The notes under the pieces are model-generated. The model did no database searches, was not told the origin of the DNA, and saw only the letters and a program-made list of their open reading frames with translations. From Thermoplasmata archaeon (GTDB taxonomy: Archaea > Thermoplasmatota > Thermoplasmata > Lutacidiplasmatales > UBA184), in assembly GCA_022750115.1 (NCBI GenBank), contig JAKIWI010000006.1, forward strand, positions 1 through 64,000: 64,000 nucleotides of DNA, read 5' to 3'. Shown here one piece after another: positions 19,790-29,011 of this stretch (positions are counted from its first letter, which is position 1; each line of letters starts with the position of its first letter). The translations under genes were made by a program, and so were the position numbers.

Positions 19790-22744
19790 CTACTGGGTCG
19801 GTGGTGTCCCACCAGGGGGCGAGGACGATCCGTCCATCGCCCCGGGGGGAGGGCTCCCGGATCCCGCCGCACCGGGCGGTGGGGTCCCGGAAGCCGACGG
19901 CCCAGAGCCACCGGGTCCACTGCGGCGGCGCATCATCATGATCCCGGCGATCGCCGCGATGATCAGAACCACCACGACGATCCCGATGATCGCGAGCGTG
20001 GTGCCGCTGAGCCCACCGAGTCCGCTCGAGCCGGAGGAGCTCGACGTGCTCCCCGACGCGGCGGCGGAGGGGTGGCCAGTGCCGACGGAGTTGGTCGCCT
20101 CAACCTGCACATAGTAGGTCTTGCCCGAGGCGAGCCCGCTGAGCGTGAAGGTGAGTCCGCTCCCTCCGGCGACGGACGTCCAGGGACCGCTCGAGCTCGT
20201 CGCGTAGAGCACCGTGTAGCCCGTGACGGCCGCGCCGTCGTTGACGGTGGGCGCGGTCCAGGTCACGACGAGGCTCGAGGAGGTGGCGCTACCGAGGGTG
20301 ACGCCCGAGGGCGGGTACGGGACTCCCGCCGGGACCCCCGAGACGGCCGCGGCGTTGGGGCCGTTGCCCGCTCCGCTCAGCGCCTGGACCGTCACGAAGT
20401 AGGTGGTGCCGTCGGTGAGGCCAATGATCGTGGCCGAGGTGGAGCTCGCCGTGCCGGCCGAGGTCCAGGGGCCTGTCGCGGATGCGCCCGTGTAGAGACC
20501 GTAGCCGGTGACGGGGTACGAGCCGGAGCCGGTGACGGCTCCCCAGCTGACGTTCAAGGTCGTGTTGCCGCCCTTGACGGTGAGGCCGGTGGCGGCCGCG
20601 GGGATCGGGACGAGGTTCCCGATGAGGAGCTGACCATCGGTGGCGCCGACGTCAATCGTCCCGCCGAGCGCGTCGCTGGTCACACCGGTGAGGGGTGTCG
20701 GGGGGAGGAACTCGGCGAGGATCGTACCCGAGGCGGTCCCCAGGAGCGCTGCCGGTCGAGCGCCGAAGCCGCCCACCAGGATGGCGTTCAGTGGGTCGAC
20801 GAACGAGAGGTATTCGACGGGGACGGGCGACGGGATCGATCGGAGGGGCGCCCACGTTCCCGCGGCATAGATCGCAACGCCGTCGACCGAGTCGTTCCCG
20901 ATGTAGAGGGCCCCCGTGGAATTGAACACGGCCGCGTAGCCGCTCGTGCTCCCCGGGTAGGTCGCCACGATGGTGCCGGTCGTGGCATTGCCGACGATGG
21001 CGGAGTTGTGGCCACAGTCGAGCGCGACGACGACCTCCGCGACGGGCGAGGCGGCGAGACTGCAGGGAGCTGAGCCGCCCGGGGTGGTGATCGTGGCCGC
21101 CCAGGTGAGGCTCCCGGCGCCGCCGGCGTTCGAGTAGCCTTGGATCGTCTCATTCGTGGTGTCGACGGCGTAGAGCATGTGGTGGAATCCGTAGGCGATG
21201 TAGCTGGGGCTGTAGCTCAGCACGAAGGTCGCTTGGAGGGTCCCCGAACTCGCCGAGACCGCGTAGATCGTCGCGCCGACGGCGACGTAGAGGATACCGT
21301 CGGCCGTGTCGATGTCCAGCCAGGTGCCGCCCAACCCGCCCGGGGGAGTCCAGGTCCAGGCGGTCGCGCCCGTCGACTCGGTCGTCGCGATGATCTCGGA
21401 CGGGTTGAACTCCATCGAGACGACGAGGTCGTGGCCGGGATACGCGACCAGGGGGAACGGAAGGCTCGGTTGCGCGGTCAGCGTGCCGATCACGGTCGCG
21501 AAGGGGGTCACGGTGCTCGAGGTCTTGATGAGCTGGAGGGGAGAAGGCCCGTACCCTCCCGTCACCGTGTAGTTGGCGGTCGGGGTGCGGAAGAAGGCGA
21601 GGTCCGTGTCGTAGGAGGAGGCGGACAGCGAGAGGTTCGAGAGCGCCCAGCCGTACGCTCCCGTGATCGGGTTCACGCCGTAGACCGTGTCACCGGCCGA
21701 GATGTTGAACACGGTGAGGATCAGCCAGAGCGAGCCGGGGTCGCTCGCGATCGTCTCCGGATACGTCGCCGGGTGGGCCGCCGCTCCGAGGAAGGCCCCC
21801 GTCTGGTTGAACAGGAAAAGGGTGCCGTCCTGGGTGCCGTTCTCAAAGTACTCGGCACCGAAGTTTGGAGAAAACGTCCCGGGCCCGAGAGTGGAGTTCG
21901 GGCTGGGGACCGTGATGCCGGTGACGATGGTGTCGGCGACGGGGTTGGAAGCCGGGAAGATGGCCCACGCGGTGGCGGCGTTCGCGGGGAGGATGATCAG
22001 CGGGCTGAGGGTGTCGTTCATCTCGAACATCCCGAAGTAGGAGGTGCAGCCGCTCGGCGCGAAGCCGGTGCACGGCACCCCGATGACGAGCGCCACGGTG
22101 TGGCTCGTAACGTTGATGGCCGCGACGTCCTGGTTCGTCTCGTTCTCGACGAACAGCTGGTTCGTGTTCCACTCGTAGTACTCGCGGTACGGGATGAACA
22201 GCGGGTCGGAGGAGGTGGTGAAGGTCATGTTCGCGATGAAGGCGAACGTGGTGCCATTCAGGGCGGCGACGAAGGAGGGATGGGAGCCCCCCTCGGTGTA
22301 GATCGCGACGAACACTTGGTTCGTGCGGTTGTCGAACGCGACGTCGTTGAGGGTCCAGGACGTCGACCCGTTCCCGAACTCCACGTGGCGCAGAGCGGTC
22401 CCGGTCATCCCGTCGATCGCCGTGAGGACGGGAACGTAGGTGCTCACCGAGAAGATCGTTTGCGTCGCGTTGTCAGCGGCGACGCGACTGGAGTATTGCA
22501 CTCCCGTCAGCGGAGTGGTGAGCGTCTGGTAGATTCGGCTCCCCGCGTGGACGGCGGCGGCGGGATGCGAGCCGGCGGGGGCGACGGGAACCGCGGGGGC
22601 CAGGAGGGAGTGAGCCGGGGCCACGGTCGGATGGCTGAGCCCATGGGAGATCCCGAGGGAGGACGCCGGCGCAACCATGAGCGCGGCGATCGCCAGGGTG
22701 GTCAGCAACGTGACGGCGCTCAACGTGGTCGGAAAACGGCTCAT
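19790..22744 (-). CDS. Large secreted protein: propeller-like region, two fibronectin type III domains, C-terminal TM and Pro/Gly/Ser tail
   Basis: Signal MSRFPTTLSAVTLLTTLAIAALMVAPASS; FN3-like repeats (TGLTVKGGNTTLNVSWGAVTGSGSYPVTGYGLYTGAS..., SGVTLGSATSSSLVVTWTAPTVNDGAAVTGYTVLYATSS...); TM LAIIGIVVVVLIIAAIAGIMM; tail GTPPPGAAGSGSPPPGAM. Confidence 0.85.
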   Translation of the reverse strand: MSRFPTTLSAVTLLTTLAIAALMVAPASSLGISHGLSHPTVAPAHSLLAPAVPVAPAGSHPAAAVHAGSRIYQTLTTPLTGVQYSSRVAADNATQTIFSVSTYVPVLTAIDGMTGTALRHVEFGNGSTSWTLNDVAFDNRTNQVFVAIYTEGGSHPSFVAALNGTTFAFIANMTFTTSSDPLFIPYREYYEWNTNQLFVENETNQDVAAINVTSHTVALVIGVPCTGFAPSGCTSYFGMFEMNDTLSPLIILPANAATAWAIFPASNPVADTIVTGITVPSPNSTLGPGTFSPNFGAEYFENGTQDGTLFLFNQTGAFLGAAAHPATYPETIASDPGSLWLILTVFNISAGDTVYGVNPITGAYGWALSNLSLSASSYDTDLAFFRTPTANYTVTGGYGPSPLQLIKTSSTVTPFATVIGTLTAQPSLPFPLVAYPGHDLVVSMEFNPSEIIATTESTGATAWTWTPPGGLGGTWLDIDTADGILYVAVGATIYAVSASSGTLQATFVLSYSPSYIAYGFHHMLYAVDTTNETIQGYSNAGGAGSLTWAATITTPGGSAPCSLAASPVAEVVVALDCGHNSAIVGNATTGTIVATYPGSTSGYAAVFNSTGALYIGNDSVDGVAIYAAGTWAPLRSIPSPVPVEYLSFVDPLNAILVGGFGARPAALLGTASGTILAEFLPPTPLTGVTSDALGGTIDVGATDGQLLIGNLVPIPAAATGLTVKGGNTTLNVSWGAVTGSGSYPVTGYGLYTGASATGPWTSAGTASSTSATIIGLTDGTTYFVTVQALSGAGNGPNAAAVSGVPAGVPYPPSGVTLGSATSSSLVVTWTAPTVNDGAAVTGYTVLYATSSSGPWTSVAGGSGLTFTLSGLASGKTYYVQVEATNSVGTGHPSAAASGSTSSSSGSSGLGGLSGTTLAIIGIVVVVLIIAAIAGIMMMRRRSGPGGSGPSASGTPPPGAAGSGSPPPGAMDGSSSPPGGTPPTQ

Positions 22745-22827
22745 CGGAACAACCAGTCGCACGAGGGGTTCTTGAACCGTTCGCTTATCGGGAAACCCGT
22801 TTTCGACGGCGGGTCGGCGAATTCGGA

Positions 22828-23634
22828 CTACACCATCGCCGCCGACTCCCACGAAGAGAGGGGCGACTCGGATCGTTCGTAGAGCGCGAGGATGTCGTCG
22901 CCAAGCTCCCAGCGCCGCCAGAGGGGCCGGTTGAGCATCCGGACGCCGAACCGCTTCACGGCCCCGACGTTCCGCGTTGGCAGTTGCTGGACGACACGGG
23001 CGCGAACCAATCGCATCCGCTCCGAGGCCAGGAGTCGGTCGAGCTCGCCCCGCGTGTACTCGACGACGTGCCCGTAGACGCCCTCCCCCGTGCGGGGATA
23101 CCGGCCCAGCTCCTGGATCGACCGACCCCGGAGCAGACGGAGGCGGTTGCCGAGGCGGGCCACGTTGGGCGTGGTGAGGAACACGCGGCCCTGCGGCGAA
23201 AGATGACCCCGAATCTCCCGGACGAGGAGGAGCGGATTCACGAGGAGATGCTCGAGGACCTCGACGAACAGGATGAGGTCGTACCCCCCCGAAAGCGACT
23301 CGAGCGCGGGCCGCGTCGTGAGGTCGCACCGGTCGGCCCGGTCGATCCCGTGGGCCCGTTGGGCCGCTCGGACGACGTCGGAGACCGGGAGAAAGTCCGC
23401 CACGTCGTACGTCCCGCCGAACGCCGCGTGCAGCGCGACCGCGAGCGAGCCGATCCCCCCGCCGAGGTCGAGCACGCGACTTCCCATCGAGGGAGGGGAG
23501 TCGGCGAGGAAGCGGACGATCGACGGGTAGCGCCGCGCCTGGAACTCCGCGTACGCTTGGCGCTCCGGGGATAGGGCGGCCGCCCTCCAGAACGAGGCGA
23601 GGGCGGCGTTTCCGCGGTCGACCTGCTCGTCCAC
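22828..23634 (-). CDS. Class I SAM-dependent methyltransferase
   Basis: VLDLGGGIGSLAVALHAAFG, YDLILFVEVLEHLLVNPLLLVREI, GRVFLTTPNVARLGNR. Confidence 0.85.
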   Translation of the reverse strand: MDEQVDRGNAALASFWRAAALSPERQAYAEFQARRYPSIVRFLADSPPSMGSRVLDLGGGIGSLAVALHAAFGGTYDVADFLPVSDVVRAAQRAHGIDRADRCDLTTRPALESLSGGYDLILFVEVLEHLLVNPLLLVREIRGHLSPQGRVFLTTPNVARLGNRLRLLRGRSIQELGRYPRTGEGVYGHVVEYTRGELDRLLASERMRLVRARVVQQLPTRNVGAVKRFGVRMLNRPLWRRWELGDDILALYERSESPLSSWESAAMV

Positions 23635-23729
23635 GTCGGCCCTCGCTCGGGGGTACGGCGGGGTCTATGTAACGTCCAAGCGGCCCCGTCGAAGGGTTCA
23701 ACTAGGCGGGACCGACGTTTCCCTCATCG

Positions 23730-24332
23730 ATGTACCCTGGGACCCCTGGGTATCGACCGAAGCCGCCGTCCCAGGAGACGGCGTCGACGCTCACCCTGAT
23801 CGCTTGGGTGATCCAGCTGATCATCAGCCTCGTCTGGATCGGCATCGGCACGCTGTTCGTGCTGAGCGGCGGGGTATTCCTCTTCCTCCCCGCGTTCGGC
23901 GCCCTCGTCCTCCTGCTCGGGGTGCTGCTGATCCTCCTGCCCATCCTGATGCTCTACGTCGGCTTCTCCTACAGCCACGCCCGGATCCGGGACGGCGACT
24001 TCGCCGGCGCCCGGGCCCCCACGCTCCTCCTCGGGATCCTCGGCATCCCGTTCGGGGCGGTCGTTGTCGGCATCCTCTACATCGTCGCCTACGTCAAGAT
24101 CGGCGATGCGGAGAGCGAGTCCCGCGCAATGGGAGGGTGGCCGAGCGCGCCGCTCGGGTCGGCGCCGACGTACAGCTACGCGCCCCACGCGGCCGGCGCC
24201 CCGACCCTCTCGGGCGGGGTCGCCTACGCCCCGCCCGGAAGTCCGAGCAACTGCCCGCGCTGCGGGCGCCTCGCGACGTTCATCCCGCAGTACGGGCGGT
24301 CGTACTGCTACAGTTGCGCCCAGTACGTCTGA
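23730..24332 (+). CDS. Multi-TM protein with C-terminal zinc ribbon
   Basis: Several hydrophobic helices; C-terminal CPRCGRLATFIPQYGRSYCYSCAQYV. Confidence 0.75.
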   Translation: MYPGTPGYRPKPPSQETASTLTLIAWVIQLIISLVWIGIGTLFVLSGGVFLFLPAFGALVLLLGVLLILLPILMLYVGFSYSHARIRDGDFAGARAPTLLLGILGIPFGAVVVGILYIVAYVKIGDAESESRAMGGWPSAPLGSAPTYSYAPHAAGAPTLSGGVAYAPPGSPSNCPRCGRLATFIPQYGRSYCYSCAQYV

Positions 24333-24386
24333 CCGCCTTCCGCCGGGGGCAAAGACCTATAGGCGGCCCGGCTCGGTGCCCGCCCC

Positions 24387-24839
24387 GTGGCCGACGAGCC
24401 GCTCGACCCGATCCTCATCCAGGTATCGGTCCCGCTCCCGCAGCCGATGGTCTTCTCGGGTTTCACCGATTCCGAGAAGGTCCGGGGCTGGCTCTCGGAC
24501 CACGCCCGTGTCGAGCCCCGCGTCGACGGCCTCTACGAGCTCGAGTTTACGGGCGAGACGACGTTCACGAGCCTCGGGCGCGTGAGTCACTTCACCGCCG
24601 ACACGGACATCGGGTTCACCTGGCAACCGCCCCCGCTGTATGCGGACGGAATCGGCCCGGGCCCGAGCCTCGTCTACGTCCGGCTCCAGGATTCGCCCGA
24701 GGGGATCGACGTGACCCTCGAGCACTCGGCCTGGCCCGCCACGCCGGCCGGGGAAGCGGCCCGGTCGTTCCACTTCCACTTCTGGGACGAGCGGCTGCAC
24801 CGGTTCAAGGATTACCTGATGCGGGCGGCGTACGGGTAA
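24387..24839 (+). CDS. SRPBCC (AHSA1-like) domain protein
   Basis: VSVPLPQPMVFSGFTDSEKVRGWLSDHARVEPRVDGLYELEF ... RLHRFKDYLMRAAYG. Confidence 0.65.
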   Translation: MADEPLDPILIQVSVPLPQPMVFSGFTDSEKVRGWLSDHARVEPRVDGLYELEFTGETTFTSLGRVSHFTADTDIGFTWQPPPLYADGIGPGPSLVYVRLQDSPEGIDVTLEHSAWPATPAGEAARSFHFHFWDERLHRFKDYLMRAAYG

Positions 24840-26520
24840 CCGGCGGCGTCCCGATCGTCCCCTCCGACCCGCCCGAACCGCGCTCTTGACGGAGCGTCCG
24901 AAGGTCCATCTCGGGGAGCGGTGGTCGTCGGCGCCGCTCGCGGCGAACCGAGAGCGCGACCGCGATCACGATCACCCCTACCACGGCGAGCGCGACGACC
25001 GGTAGGATGATCGTCGTTCCGTACCGCTGCCAGAACGTCGGGGGTGGGGGTCGGACGTCCACGTGGACGTTCGCGTGGCCCCACGCTCCGAGCGCCGTCA
25101 CGGTCGCAACGAGCGCGAACGCTCCGGCCCCCGGAGGGGCCGTGACGACGATGGTCAGGTTGCCGGAGGCATCGGTGATGCCGGCGTCGGGGGTAGCGGT
25201 CAGCACGAGGTGCGCCCCCGACGCGTTCGGGTCACCCAACTCGGCAGTCCCGAAGGTGAGCGCGACCCCCGGGTAGCTGCGACCCGTCGTGTCGACGGTC
25301 CGGAAAGTCACGCTCGTGCTCCCGCCCGGCCCAATCGCGAGCGTCGGTGGGCTGGGAACCACATCGACGTGAACGGAGGCGGTGACCGTGATCGGGGCCG
25401 ATGCGGACCCGAAATACCCCAGGATCGTCACGGTCGCAACGAGGAGGTCCGCCTCGCTGGCGCTCTCGTTCGGCGCGGTGAGCAGCGTCGCGCCGGACCC
25501 GGAGCTCGACGTCAGGACGGTCGAGGGGCTCGCATTCCCCCCGAGCGTGTCCCCCACGTAGACCGGCACATCGCCGAGAGCGGCGCCGCTCAGGGTCGAC
25601 ACGTTCACCGTCACCCCGATGACGCCGAGGCCCGGCACCGTCGCGGCGGTCGGAGCGACCGCGACCTGGACGGGGACGGGTCCTCCGCTCCATAGGCTCG
25701 AGTTGGTCCGTACCGTGGCGAGGGAGGTCCCCGATTCGACCTCGCCGGGTGCGAGGCTCGGGAGCGAGTTGCGGCCCTCCACGCCCCACGCGGCGCCGGG
25801 GGGGCCCGTGTAGGTCGCCGTGGCGTTCCTCGGGAGGTACCAACCGGTCGTCGGCCGATGGACGTAGAGGGCGGTCGTGGCGATGTAGCTGCTCGGAACC
25901 GTCGTCGTCGTGCTGTAGATCGCGATCTCCGAGAAGCCGACGCCGGCGGCCCAGTCCGCCGTGACCGCGCCATAGTCGAACGTGGCGTTGGCCGATGAGC
26001 CGTCGAAGAGGGCCCCGTTCACGGTGAGCGTCCAGACCGTGCCGCTGGTCTGTTGGATCCGGAAGTCGAACGGCGCCCCGGGGGCAACGGGGAGGGCATT
26101 CCAGTACTCGAGGCGGACGACCTGGTCCGAGGAGTTCGTGAAGATCTCGTAGAAGGCGACGGGCGCCGTCTTGTCGTTCGTGAACAGCCCGAAGACCGCG
26201 TCGAACGCGCCGATCACCTCCTCGGCCCCGGTTTGGAACGACGAGTTCGCCGGGAACGACGCGGTGCCGAACGCCGTCAGGTTCGTCCCCAGGCCGTCGT
26301 TCGGCACGCTCGCCGGATCGCTGGTCGTCACGACCATCCGAGCGGCGGCCCCCAGCGCCGAAGGGGAGATCGGTCGAAGCGGAGCGACGGCGACTCCTGC
26401 GTCGCCCGGTCGCGTCGAGGACCCCCGCGCGGCACCGGCTCCCGACGGCGCGGCGGAGAGGAGGAATCCGGCGACGATGGCGATCGCGAGCGCCGCCGCG
26501 ACGAGCGAGTCGTCTCGCAT
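24805..26520 (-). CDS. Secreted TM-anchored protein with Ig-like repeats
   Basis: Signal MRDDSLVAAALAIAIVAGFLLSAAPSGAGA; internal Ig-like repeats (VTVTASVHVDVVPSPPTL / HANVHVDVRPPPPTF); TM IILPVVALAVVGVIVIAVALSV followed by RRERRRR and a Pro/Gly tail. 3' end overlaps the convergent gene. Confidence 0.78.
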   Translation of the reverse strand: MRDDSLVAAALAIAIVAGFLLSAAPSGAGAARGSSTRPGDAGVAVAPLRPISPSALGAAARMVVTTSDPASVPNDGLGTNLTAFGTASFPANSSFQTGAEEVIGAFDAVFGLFTNDKTAPVAFYEIFTNSSDQVVRLEYWNALPVAPGAPFDFRIQQTSGTVWTLTVNGALFDGSSANATFDYGAVTADWAAGVGFSEIAIYSTTTTVPSSYIATTALYVHRPTTGWYLPRNATATYTGPPGAAWGVEGRNSLPSLAPGEVESGTSLATVRTNSSLWSGGPVPVQVAVAPTAATVPGLGVIGVTVNVSTLSGAALGDVPVYVGDTLGGNASPSTVLTSSSGSGATLLTAPNESASEADLLVATVTILGYFGSASAPITVTASVHVDVVPSPPTLAIGPGGSTSVTFRTVDTTGRSYPGVALTFGTAELGDPNASGAHLVLTATPDAGITDASGNLTIVVTAPPGAGAFALVATVTALGAWGHANVHVDVRPPPPTFWQRYGTTIILPVVALAVVGVIVIAVALSVRRERRRRPPLPEMDLRTLRQERGSGGSEGTIGTPPVTRTPPASGNP

Positions 26521-26551
26521 CGGCGGTCGAGCCGCGGTGCTCCTCATCCCC

Positions 26552-26758
26552 TTATGGTGCGACGGAGCCGGTCCCGACGGGCGCGTACTTCCGACACCCC
26601 GCATCGCCACACACGGCGCAGCCGCCGACCGGTTCGAGCGCAAAGCTCGCCGAACCGCCCGCGGGGACCACGCGCATGTGCGCGCCCGCGAAGTGGCCGC
26701 ACTGGCATCGGCGACCGGCGCGGCTCGCCGCGGGCACTTCCACCGTCCGCGCGACCAT
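26552..26758 (-). CDS. Small Cys/His-rich, putative zinc-binding protein
   Basis: 68 aa: MVARTVEVPAASRAGRRCQCGHFAGAHMRVV...GGCAVCGDAGCRKYAPVGTGSVAP; paired Cys/His motifs; divergent from 26849. Confidence 0.55.
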   Translation of the reverse strand: MVARTVEVPAASRAGRRCQCGHFAGAHMRVVPAGGSASFALEPVGGCAVCGDAGCRKYAPVGTGSVAP

Positions 26759-26848
26759 GGAGGGGACGCCGAGGCGCGAGCCGGGACTAAAAGGTGACGC
26801 GACCCGGCGCACGCGAACCCGTAAATCGGGTCCCGGGCTCGTCGCGCC

Positions 26849-27550
26849 GTGGACGTCGAGGGCTGCCCGCTCCCGGAGGACCGGCGCTACGACCTCGAGA
26901 ACGACGTGTGGGTCGCCGAGTCTCCGGGCACCGACCGACTGACGGTCGGAATGATGGCCCCGCTCGCCTCGTTCGCCGGCAAGTTCATCGCGTTGACATT
27001 CCGAGACCTTTCGGGCCCCCAACCGCGCGGCCGCAGCGTCGCGACCGCCGAGAGCGTCCGGTTCACCGGCGCGGTGCGACTTCCCGTCGCGGGGACGGTT
27101 CACGAGCGGAACGACGCCGTCCGATCGCGGCCGAAGCTCCTGAACGACTTTCCCTACAGCGACGGCTGGGTGGTCCGGGTCGTCCCGTCCGACCGGGACG
27201 AGTTCACCGCTCTCCCGACGGCCGACCAGGTCGCCGCCGAGGTTCGGCGAAAAGTCCGGGAGATGCGGATCCATTGCTTGCCCGCGGCCCCCGATGTCGA
27301 AATGTTCGAGATCGGCGCAGAGTGCCAGGCGATCCTGGTCCGCCTCGACGAGGAGATCGGGGGCCGCGCGGTCGGCGACGTCGTGCACCTGGTGACGGAC
27401 GACCCGACGGCCGCCATCGAGATGGTCCGCTGGTCGGACCGGAGCGGATACCCCGTCCTGCACCAGTGGGTCGAGGATCACCTCAGCCACTTCCTCGTGA
27501 GGAAAATCGCTGACCCGCGCCCGCGGCGCCGAGTCGTTCCGGTCGGCTGA
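26849..27550 (+). CDS. GcvH-like (lipoyl-domain fold) fused to TusA-like domain; lipoyl Lys and CPxP motif both substituted
   Basis: N-terminal half aligns with GcvH (TVGMMAPLASFAGK ... AESVRFTGAVRLPVAGTVHERNDAVRSRPKLLNDFPYSDGWVVRV). C-terminal half aligns with TusA (GAECQAILVRLDEEIGGRAVGDVVHLVTDDPTAAIEMVRW). GTG start. Confidence 0.8.
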   Translation: MDVEGCPLPEDRRYDLENDVWVAESPGTDRLTVGMMAPLASFAGKFIALTFRDLSGPQPRGRSVATAESVRFTGAVRLPVAGTVHERNDAVRSRPKLLNDFPYSDGWVVRVVPSDRDEFTALPTADQVAAEVRRKVREMRIHCLPAAPDVEMFEIGAECQAILVRLDEEIGGRAVGDVVHLVTDDPTAAIEMVRWSDRSGYPVLHQWVEDHLSHFLVRKIADPRPRRRVVPVG

Positions 27551-27559
27551 GGGGGCCGA

Positions 27560-28417
27560 TTAGGGCTTCTCGATCGGGCTACGGACCTGGTTGCCCCACT
27601 CGGTCCACGATCCGTCGTAGTTGCGGACGTCGGGGTAGCCGAGGAGATACTTCAGTACGAACCAGGTGTGGCTCGAACGCTCGCCGATCCGGCAGTAGGT
27701 GATCACCGGCTTCGAGCCGACGATCCCCTTCGCGTGATAGAGCGCTTGCAAGTCGGCGAAACTCTTGAACGTCCCGTCCTCGTTGACGGCCTGCGCCCAT
27801 GGGATGTTCGCGGCGCCCGGGATGTGGCCGCCGCGCTGCGCGTGCTCGTTGGGATACTCGGGGGGCGCGGTCACCTCGCCGGAGAACTCCTTCGGTCCCC
27901 GGACGTCGACCAGGCCGAGCCGGCCGCCCTTCACCTCCGGAAGGGCCGCTTTGACGGTGTCGAAGTAGGCGCGGAGCTTCTCGTCCCCCGCGTGGGCCTC
28001 GGCGGAGCCGGGGGCCGTGTGGGGAACGTCCTTCGTGAGCGGGCGGTCCTCGGCGATCCACTTCTTCCGGCCGCCGTTCATCAGTCGGACGTCCTTGAAC
28101 CCGTAGTACTTCAGCACCCAGAACGCGAACGCCGCGAACCAGTTGTTGAAATCCCCGTAGAGCACCAGCGTGGTGTCCGCGTTCACGCCGGTGCGGTGGT
28201 ACAGCTTGGTGAGCGCCTCGACCGAGAGCAGGTCGCGGGCGACCGGGTCGTTGATGTCGGATTTCCAGTCGATCAGGACGGAGCCCGGCACGTGGCCCAA
28301 CTGGTAGTTCGCCGACGGGTCGTAGTCGACCTCCGCCACGCGGACCTTCGGGTCGTGGAGATGGTCGGCGACCCAGGCGGTCTCGACGAGGGTTTCGGGG
28401 TGGGCGTAGGAACTCAT
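27560..28417 (-). CDS. Two-domain rhodanese (thiosulfate/3-mercaptopyruvate sulfurtransferase)
   Basis: GHVPGSVLIDW, GLVDVRGPKEFSGE, GHIPGAANIPW, active-site loop YCRIGERSSHTWFVLKYLLGYPDVRNYDGSWTEWG. Confidence 0.93.
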   Translation of the reverse strand: MSSYAHPETLVETAWVADHLHDPKVRVAEVDYDPSANYQLGHVPGSVLIDWKSDINDPVARDLLSVEALTKLYHRTGVNADTTLVLYGDFNNWFAAFAFWVLKYYGFKDVRLMNGGRKKWIAEDRPLTKDVPHTAPGSAEAHAGDEKLRAYFDTVKAALPEVKGGRLGLVDVRGPKEFSGEVTAPPEYPNEHAQRGGHIPGAANIPWAQAVNEDGTFKSFADLQALYHAKGIVGSKPVITYCRIGERSSHTWFVLKYLLGYPDVRNYDGSWTEWGNQVRSPIEKP

Positions 28418-28524
28418 GAGAGCCTCCGGCCGCGGACGGGACCTCCGGCGATATAGAGGGAGCGGAGCGCGCATTCGGCGCACACCCGCGCCGGCGGCAC
28501 GCCCGGATGGCCGGATTCGGCCGA

Positions 28525-28842
28525 CTATCCGCGCCGACCGCGCTTGGGCAGCTGGGCGTTCGACACCTCGACCGTCTCGGGGTCGAAGCCGAGCCGCGCG
28601 AGCTCGTCGCGGATCCTCAGGCGGTGGTCGCCCTGCAGGTAGACCTCGCCATCGACGACGGAGCCGCCCGTGGCAAGGCGGTTCTTCAACGAGCGCGTCG
28701 TCTCCGCGAGGTCGACGCCGGGTGGGAAGCCGGAGATCACCGTGGCCGGCTTGTTGTACCGTCGCGGCTCGGCGCGGACGCGGATGCGCGCGGTCTCCCG
28801 GTCGAGCGCGGAGAGGATCTCGTCGAACTCGTTGTTCCCCAT
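28525..28842 (-). CDS. Translation initiation factor aIF1 (SUI1 family)
   Basis: RRYNKPATVISGFPPGVDLAETTRSLKNRLATGGSVVDGEVYLQGDHRLRIRDELARLGFD. Confidence 0.9.
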   Translation of the reverse strand: MGNNEFDEILSALDRETARIRVRAEPRRYNKPATVISGFPPGVDLAETTRSLKNRLATGGSVVDGEVYLQGDHRLRIRDELARLGFDPETVEVSNAQLPKRGRRG

Positions 28843-29011
28843 CGGTGCGATGCTTCCTACCAACTCCCCCGCGGGAAGGGGAGAACCGTGAAAATGGACT
28901 CGACCGGCAACGAACCAGAGCTCGTCGCGTTCGCCGGTTCGGTCCTGTCGAGGGGCACCAGCCGTTCCATGCCGGGGGAACGGATGAACCTTTCCCGGTT
29001 CGTGGAACGGT

